Source of the DNA: an uncultured Rhodospirillales bacterium
GTDB lineage: Bacteria > Pseudomonadota > Alphaproteobacteria > Rhodospirillales > Defluviicoccaceae
Reading direction: 5' to 3'
Assembly (NCBI GenBank): GCA_937127205.1
Contig: CAKZLS010000522.1
Coordinates: forward strand, 1-9,560
Length of the DNA: 9,560 nt
In this document: positions 7,062-9,560 of the stretch, in pieces
Layout of the letters: each line of letters begins with the position of its first letter
How positions within the stretch are numbered: the first letter of the stretch is position 1
Translations under genes and position numbers: made by a program
The notes under the pieces: generated by a model
The model's database searches: none
The model's input: the letters and a program-made list of their open reading frames with translations, nothing else
Told to the model about the DNA's origin: nothing

Positions 7062-7526
7062 ATGGAAATTGCAGACCTAATTAAGCCTGATAACGTGGTT
7101 GCCAACCTTCGCGCCAGCAGCAAAAAGCAGGCTCTGCAGGAACTGGCACGCCGCGCCGCGGCAATTACCGGTCAACCGGAGCGCGCCGTTTTCTCTGTTC
7201 TGATGAAACGGGAGCGTCTGGGAACCACGGGTGTCGGCAACGGAATTGCTATTCCGCACGGCAAGCTGCCGAATCTCGACAAACTGCACGGAATTTTCGC
7301 CCGCCTCGAACATCCGATCGATTTCGAGTCCATAGATGATCGACCGGTCGATCTCATTTTTCTGCTGCTGGCCCCCGAGTCGTCGGGCGCGGATCATCTG
7401 AAGGCACTGGCTCGGGTTTCCCGCCTACTTCGGGACAAGGGCGCATGCGAAAAGCTGCGGGGAACCGATGACTCAGAGGCGCTCTATGCCCTCTTGGTGG
7501 ATACCACGGCCAGCTGGGCCGCCTGA
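7062..7526 (+). CDS. ptsN: PTS IIA-like nitrogen regulatory protein PtsN (EIIA-Ntr)
   Basis: The last phospho-acceptor of the nitrogen phosphotransferase system (PtsP, NPr, PtsN), a regulator with no sugar-transport role; in various proteobacteria it acts on potassium transport, sensor kinases and nitrogen or envelope stress. The 154 residues match the family. The active-site histidine is H66 in TGVGNGIAIPHGKL, and a second conserved His (H112) lies in APESSGADHLKALARVSRLL. Other supports are the N-terminal LIKPDNVVANLRASSKKQAL and the VDLIFLLLAP strand. GAGG at 7045-7048 overlaps the hpf stop and is about 13 bases from the ATG. It follows hpf by 15 nt and ends convergently with the DUF1150 gene; I see no T-tailed terminator in the 46-nt gap. 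Confidence 0.96.
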   Translation: MEIADLIKPDNVVANLRASSKKQALQELARRAAAITGQPERAVFSVLMKRERLGTTGVGNGIAIPHGKLPNLDKLHGIFARLEHPIDFESIDDRPVDLIFLLLAPESSGADHLKALARVSRLLRDKGACEKLRGTDDSEALYALLVDTTASWAA

Positions 7527-7572
7527 GACCACGGGCAGAGACCTGAGACCAAATACCGCAGCCCAAAACGTG

Positions 7573-7767
7573 TCAGTGGACGCTGAACGGCTCCAAATCG
7601 TTCTGCCGCGTAAGGGTAAGTGCCACCGCTCGGTCGGTTGCGACAACCAGGCGCTGACCGTCGGCTCCATGTACGGCAAATGCCGGTTCACCGTTCAATT
7701 CCACCTTTTTGACATACGCGACCTCACCGACCCCAAGCTTGGCAAAGTCATGCGGGGCTGCTTCCAT
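7573..7767 (-). CDS. DUF1150 family protein
   Basis: A small protein of unknown function found mainly in Alphaproteobacteria. From the chosen start it has 64 residues, with the family pattern HDFAKLGVGEVAYVKKV, then PAFAVHGADG and the conserved C-terminus RQNDLEPFSVH. There is no signal peptide or membrane helix. The start at 7767 is preferred because AAGGGGGG (7773-7780) sits five bases upstream; in-frame alternatives are ATG 7791, ATG 7818 (81 residues) and GTG 7857 (94 residues), none with a comparable ribosome site. It follows the hsp20 gene on the same strand with no visible terminator between, an arrangement common in the group, so it may be co-induced by heat. No molecular role can be inferred. 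Confidence 0.88.
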   Translation of the reverse strand: MEAAPHDFAKLGVGEVAYVKKVELNGEPAFAVHGADGQRLVVATDRAVALTLTRQNDLEPFSVH

Positions 7768-7772
7768 CAGTG

Positions 7773-7780
7773 CCCCCCTT
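7773..7780 (-). promoter_or_regulatory. Ribosome binding site deciding the DUF1150 start
   Basis: On the minus strand AAGGGGGG lies five bases before ATG 7767. It is purine-rich and fits an AGGxGG-type Shine-Dalgarno site. None of the three upstream in-frame starts has such a site, so it favours the 64-residue product. Confidence 0.5.
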
Positions 7781-7892
7781 TTGCTGTTCATTTTGGTATT
7801 GTCACTGGATTGATCCATGGCTTTATCTTTCAAGCTGTTAGCACACCGTAGCTGCACCGGGTTTCCGCTTTGTTAAGATGACGCGGGAACCA

Positions 7893-8366
7893 TCAAGCGT
7901 CAGAGTCGACACCAATCATTTGAGATCGGCGTGACGCCTTGCCGCTATGCGCGGCCCCCTTATCGATACGAATTGTACGGATTTCGGGCTCCGGCACTCT
8001 GCGCTCCAGGTTTATTTGCAATAAACCATTGTCGAGCGATGCTCCGGTGACTTCTATTCCCTCGGCCAAAACAAAGCTGCGGTGAAACTGACGCGAAGCG
8101 ATGCCGCGATGTAAGTAAACCCGGTCATCCTCCGCATCGTTCTTGCGGCCGCGGACAACCAATTGGTTGTCTTCCAGGGTTACCGCCAAATCCTCCATGG
8201 AGAACCCAGCCACGGCCACGGTGATTCGTAAACCATTGTCCCCGATTTGTTCGATATTGTAAGGAGGGTATCCTTCCGCAGAACTCTTGGACACATGATC
8301 CAAAATACGCTCCAGATGCTCGAACCCGAGTAACAAGGGGCTGTTCAAACTCTGCATGCGGGTCAT
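7893..8366 (-). CDS. Small heat-shock protein, Hsp20/IbpA class
   Basis: A cytoplasmic ATP-independent chaperone that holds unfolding proteins for later refolding by DnaK/ClpB. The 157 residues carry an N-terminal arm (1-33, with SPLLLGFEHLERILD typical of the IbpA group), an alpha-crystallin domain (about 34-124: PPYNIE, ITVAVAGFSMEDLAVTLEDN, QLVVRGRK, and the signature ASLDNGLLQINLER at 109-122), and a C-terminal tail with an I-x-I anchor (I132-R-I134) used for oligomer assembly. The open frame extends upstream to 8477, but ATG 8366 is the clear start: AAGGAGGAG sits just before it and homologous sequence begins there. A sigma-32-like promoter lies about 100 bases upstream. The DUF1150 gene follows 125 nt downstream. 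Confidence 0.94.
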   Translation of the reverse strand: MTRMQSLNSPLLLGFEHLERILDHVSKSSAEGYPPYNIEQIGDNGLRITVAVAGFSMEDLAVTLEDNQLVVRGRKNDAEDDRVYLHRGIASRQFHRSFVLAEGIEVTGASLDNGLLQINLERRVPEPEIRTIRIDKGAAHSGKASRRSQMIGVDSDA

Positions 8367-8375
8367 GACCGCTAA

Positions 8376-8384
8376 CTCCTCCTT
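8376..8384 (-). promoter_or_regulatory. Strong ribosome binding site of hsp20
   Basis: AAGGAGGAG on the minus strand, 9 to 11 bases before ATG 8366 depending on register. It fixes the start against the longer open frame to 8477. Upstream TCGCT (8388-8392) can pair with AGCGG (8369-8373), placing this site in a loop, and CCTC (8391-8394) can pair with GAGG within it; weak pairing of this kind would be compatible with temperature control. Confidence 0.7.
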
Positions 8385-8463
8385 ATGAGCGAGGGCGATG
8401 TGTTTGGGCCCTAAACTGGCACCCAACCGAGCGTTGCACCGACAATGCCAAGCCCAGCGGGCT

Positions 8464-8492
8464 AAATGTGGTTGCAAACCTCATTTTGTCAA
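8464..8492 (-). promoter_or_regulatory. Sigma-32-like (RpoH) heat-shock promoter of hsp20
   Basis: On the minus strand a -35 ATTGACA (TTGACA at 8487-8492) is followed, 15 bases later, by CCACATTT (8464-8471). The latter matches seven of eight bases of the RpoH -10 consensus CCCCATnT. The transcript would start near 8457, giving a leader of about 90 nt. The exact TTGACA also allows sigma-70 recognition of the -35. The function of the gene makes RpoH control likely. Confidence 0.6.
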
Positions 8493-8498
8493 TGGCTC

Positions 8499-8532
8499 GG
8501 ATCGATGACTTGGATCGATGACTTGGATCGAT
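8499..8532. repeat. 13-bp tandem repeat, 2.6 copies
   Basis: GGATCGATGACTT occurs at 8499-8511 and 8512-8524 without a mismatch, with a third partial copy GGATCGAT at 8525-8532. Each copy contains the palindrome ATCGAT. The array begins 7 bases upstream of the hsp20 -35 element, in activator or operator position, and abuts the nested inverted repeat. Confidence 0.8.
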
Positions 8533-8588
8533 CAGCGAATTGATGATGAACCTGTTGGGCGGCGAAAGCCCAACGCGATATTCGCTGA
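8532..8588. repeat. Nested inverted repeat (two-stem hairpin)
   Basis: An outer 9-bp perfect stem, TCAGCGAAT (8532-8540) with ATTCGCTGA (8580-8588), encloses an inner 7-bp perfect stem, GTTGGGC (8554-8560) with GCCCAAC (8568-8574), whose loop is GGCGAAA. The arms between the stems are 13 and 5 nt. No T-run follows on either strand, so this is not a standard terminator. It could be a dispersed palindromic element, a small RNA or a DNA-binding site. Confidence 0.75.
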
Positions 8589-8692
8589 AAACGGTTAATC
8601 GAAGAAAAATCGGTCGCCACCCCTCCCAAGAACGGACGCAGTCGCTATGTAGAATGTTGAAGCTTTGTAGGAATATTGACTGACAAGCGGGT

Positions 8693-8721
8693 TTGTCGCC
8701 GGACGTCTCTCCTGCTAGGTT
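8693..8721 (+). promoter_or_regulatory. Candidate promoter of the TPR gene with overlapping palindrome
   Basis: TTGTCG (8693-8698) and TAGGTT (8716-8721) are 17 bases apart. An inverted repeat GACAA-GCGGGT-TTGTC (8682-8697) overlaps the -35, the usual place for a repressor or activator site. The leader would be about 70 nt. Hexamer matches are only moderate. Confidence 0.35.
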
Positions 8722-8797
8722 GTTGGCGGATCGGTTGTCTCGATCTCTTAGATGTTAAGTAAATCGCTGGTAAAGGGGCCTCTTAAGGCCAACGAAT

Positions 8798-9418
8798 ATG
8801 ATGAGAAATTTTGGTTTGAAGCACTTTGTCTGCATAGCTATCGCGGCTGGATTTTGGTCGGTGTCACCGGCCCATGCGGAATGGGAGGCAGATATAAAGG
8901 CGTGCGAAGGCCAGTTGAAGGCCAAGCAGGTCGATCAAGCAATCCAGATGTGCACGAAAGCCATCAACGGCGGAGCCCCGTCCGAAGAGGCGATGGCGTT
9001 CTCTTACAACCTTCGCGGCATAGCCTATGCTCTAAAAGGCAATGACGATCAGGCGATCACGGATTTTGGCGAGGTTCTCCGCCGCAAGCCCAACCCAGGG
9101 ACATACGTGAACCGTGGAAGCGTATATCTACGCAAGGGGAATGTGGATATGGCGATCCAGGACTTCACGCAATCCATCGGACAAAAACCAAATCCTCAGG
9201 CTTACATGGCGAGGGGGCAGGCATACGCCCGCAAAGGCGAGGCAAATCGGGCGATCGGCGACTTCGAGCAAGCATTTTCCCTGGGCGGTGAGCCGGCTGT
9301 CAAGAGCCTGCAAACCCATCTAAAAACGCATGGGAAGTATACCGGCACGATCGACGGGAAATACGGCCCTGGCACACGAAAAGCGCTCGAAGCCTGTCTC
9401 CAGGATCCGAATTGCTAA
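8798..9418 (+). CDS. Exported TPR protein with peptidoglycan-binding-like C-terminus
   Basis: A 206-residue protein of unknown specific role, probably periplasmic. Residues 1-27 form a signal peptide: short basic start, hydrophobic run (FVCIAIAAGFW) and an AHA cleavage site before EWEAD. Residues about 33-60 resemble a degenerate TPR unit, and three clearer TPR repeats follow (about 67-100, 101-134, 135-166), with recurring A-x-x-x-x-G-x-x-x-x-A-I-x-D-F. The C-terminal part, LQTHLKTHGKYTGTIDGKYG (171-190) followed by PGTRKALEAC, matches the core of peptidoglycan-binding domain 1. Cysteines at 36, 52, 200 and 206 could form disulfides. ATG 8798 has AAGG (8785-8788) nine bases upstream; ATG 8801 follows directly. 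It is monocistronic, with a terminator downstream. A scaffold role at the cell wall is inference. Confidence 0.85.
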   Translation: MMRNFGLKHFVCIAIAAGFWSVSPAHAEWEADIKACEGQLKAKQVDQAIQMCTKAINGGAPSEEAMAFSYNLRGIAYALKGNDDQAITDFGEVLRRKPNPGTYVNRGSVYLRKGNVDMAIQDFTQSIGQKPNPQAYMARGQAYARKGEANRAIGDFEQAFSLGGEPAVKSLQTHLKTHGKYTGTIDGKYGPGTRKALEACLQDPNC

Positions 9419-9438
9419 CAGTGAAGTCTGTCTGGCCG

Positions 9439-9454
9439 CTGGCGGAGTCGCCAG
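9439..9454. other. Small perfect hairpin after the TPR gene
   Basis: CTGGCG-GAGT-CGCCAG, a 6-bp GC-rich stem with a 4-nt loop, about 20 bases after the stop at 9418. No T-run follows; it may protect the mRNA 3' end or help the stronger terminator 26 bases on. Confidence 0.4.
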
Positions 9455-9479
9455 ATCGTCTAGGATAACCAAATACATC

Positions 9480-9514
9480 AAAAAAAACCTGCCGCTTACG
9501 TGGCAGGTTTTTTT
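9480..9514. terminator. Two-way rho-independent terminator
   Basis: Stem CCTGCC (9488-9493) with GGCAGG (9502-9507), extendable inward by G-T and C-G pairs to a TTAC loop. It is flanked by eight As on the left (9480-9487) and seven Ts on the right (9508-9514), so both strands read a hairpin followed by a U-run. It ends the TPR transcript rightward and the tRNA-Ala transcript leftward. Confidence 0.9.
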
Positions 9515-9519
9515 AATAA

Positions 9520-9560
9520 TGGTGGAGCCGAGGGGAATCGAACCCCTGACCTCTACAATG
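9520..9560 (-). tRNA. tRNA-Ala, probably anticodon GGC (3' part)
   Basis: The last 41 nt of a leftward tRNA cut by the window edge. Read on the minus strand it ends with acceptor strand CGGCTCC, A73 and an encoded CCA (9520-9522), preceded by a perfect T arm, AGGGG-TTCGATT-CCCCT, and variable loop AGGTC. Counting back, the first visible base is position 36, a C, followed by A37 and T38. U70 in the acceptor fits the alanine G3:U70 identity pair, and CAT plus the stem TGTAG resembles tRNA-Ala(GGC). The first two anticodon bases are outside the window, so GGC is inferred. Confidence 0.8.

Larger units (their letters stand above)
8367..8797. other. 431-nt divergent intergenic region between hsp20 and the TPR gene
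   Basis: A non-coding stretch with, from left to right: the hsp20 leader and ribosome site, a sigma-32-like promoter on the minus strand (8464-8492), a 13-bp tandem repeat (8499-8532), a nested inverted repeat (8532-8588), about 100 bases with nothing I recognise (8589-8681), a rightward promoter with an overlapping palindrome (8682-8721), and the TPR gene leader. Open frames crossing it have no ribosome site or family resemblance. Confidence 0.7.

Noticed and set aside
7522..7551. CCTGAGACCA direct repeat with a 20-bp period at the end of ptsN
   Set aside because: Only two copies, one partly in coding sequence, with no terminator or promoter context.
7468..7851. 127-codon plus-strand open frame across the ptsN end and the DUF1150 gene
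   Set aside because: It is out of frame with ptsN and antisense to DUF1150, whose C-terminus is family-like; no ribosome site.
8417..8438. TGGCAC followed by TTGCA on the plus strand, like a sigma-54 promoter
   Set aside because: The elements are 11 bases apart instead of 5, so -24 and -12 do not align, and the site is inside the hsp20 leader facing away from that gene.
8367..8477. 37-residue N-terminal extension of Hsp20
   Set aside because: The extension overlaps the promoter -10 and leader, has no resemblance to Hsp20 proteins, and a strong ribosome site precedes ATG 8366.
1..9560. Mobile elements, CRISPR arrays, toxin-antitoxin or defence genes
   Set aside because: No transposase, integrase, spaced repeat array or defence motif is seen; both tRNAs lack a neighbouring integrase or att duplication within the window.

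Overview
The window is a stretch of ordinary, conserved chromosome from an alphaproteobacterium, most likely a Rhodospirillales-like lineage. The evidence is a short RNase D made of the exonuclease domain only, the order kdsD-lptC-lptA-lptB-rpoN-hpf-ptsN, a DUF1150 gene behind an Hsp20 gene, and a complex I NDUFA9-type epimerase at the left edge. The DNA is moderately GC-rich by eye. There are no transposases, phage genes, CRISPR arrays or obvious compositional breaks. The lineage call is inference from gene order and protein style.

Left part (1-1200): the 5' end of a leftward NAD(P)-binding epimerase gene, a regulatory gap, a complete rightward tRNA-Leu(CAG), and rnd, which starts at TTG 35 nt after the tRNA and may share its transcript.

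Centre (1201-7526): a rightward envelope and regulation cluster. KdsD makes arabinose 5-phosphate for Kdo synthesis. LptC, LptA and LptB supply three parts of the lipopolysaccharide export bridge. RpoN is sigma-54. Long-form HPF and PtsN (EIIA-Ntr) link ribosome hibernation and the nitrogen PTS. Spacing is tight from kdsD to rpoN (13-nt gap, 4-base ATGA overlap, 30-nt gap, 12-nt gap), so these are probably one operon. A 156-nt gap before hpf holds a sigma-70-like promoter and an 11-nt tandem repeat, so hpf-ptsN probably also has its own transcript.

Right part (7527-9560): a leftward heat-shock pair (hsp20, then DUF1150) converges on ptsN. A 431-nt gap separates it from a rightward gene for an exported TPR protein with a peptidoglycan-binding-like C-terminus. 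This gap is the most structured non-coding part of the window: a sigma-32-like promoter for hsp20, a 13-bp tandem repeat just upstream of it, a nested two-stem inverted repeat, and a promoter with an overlapping palindrome for the TPR gene. The window closes with a two-way terminator and the 3' half of a leftward tRNA-Ala, probably GGC.

I found no clear new biological system. The best leads are the repeat and stem-loop block between hsp20 and the TPR gene, the repeat in the hpf leader, and the doubled OstA unit in LptA.
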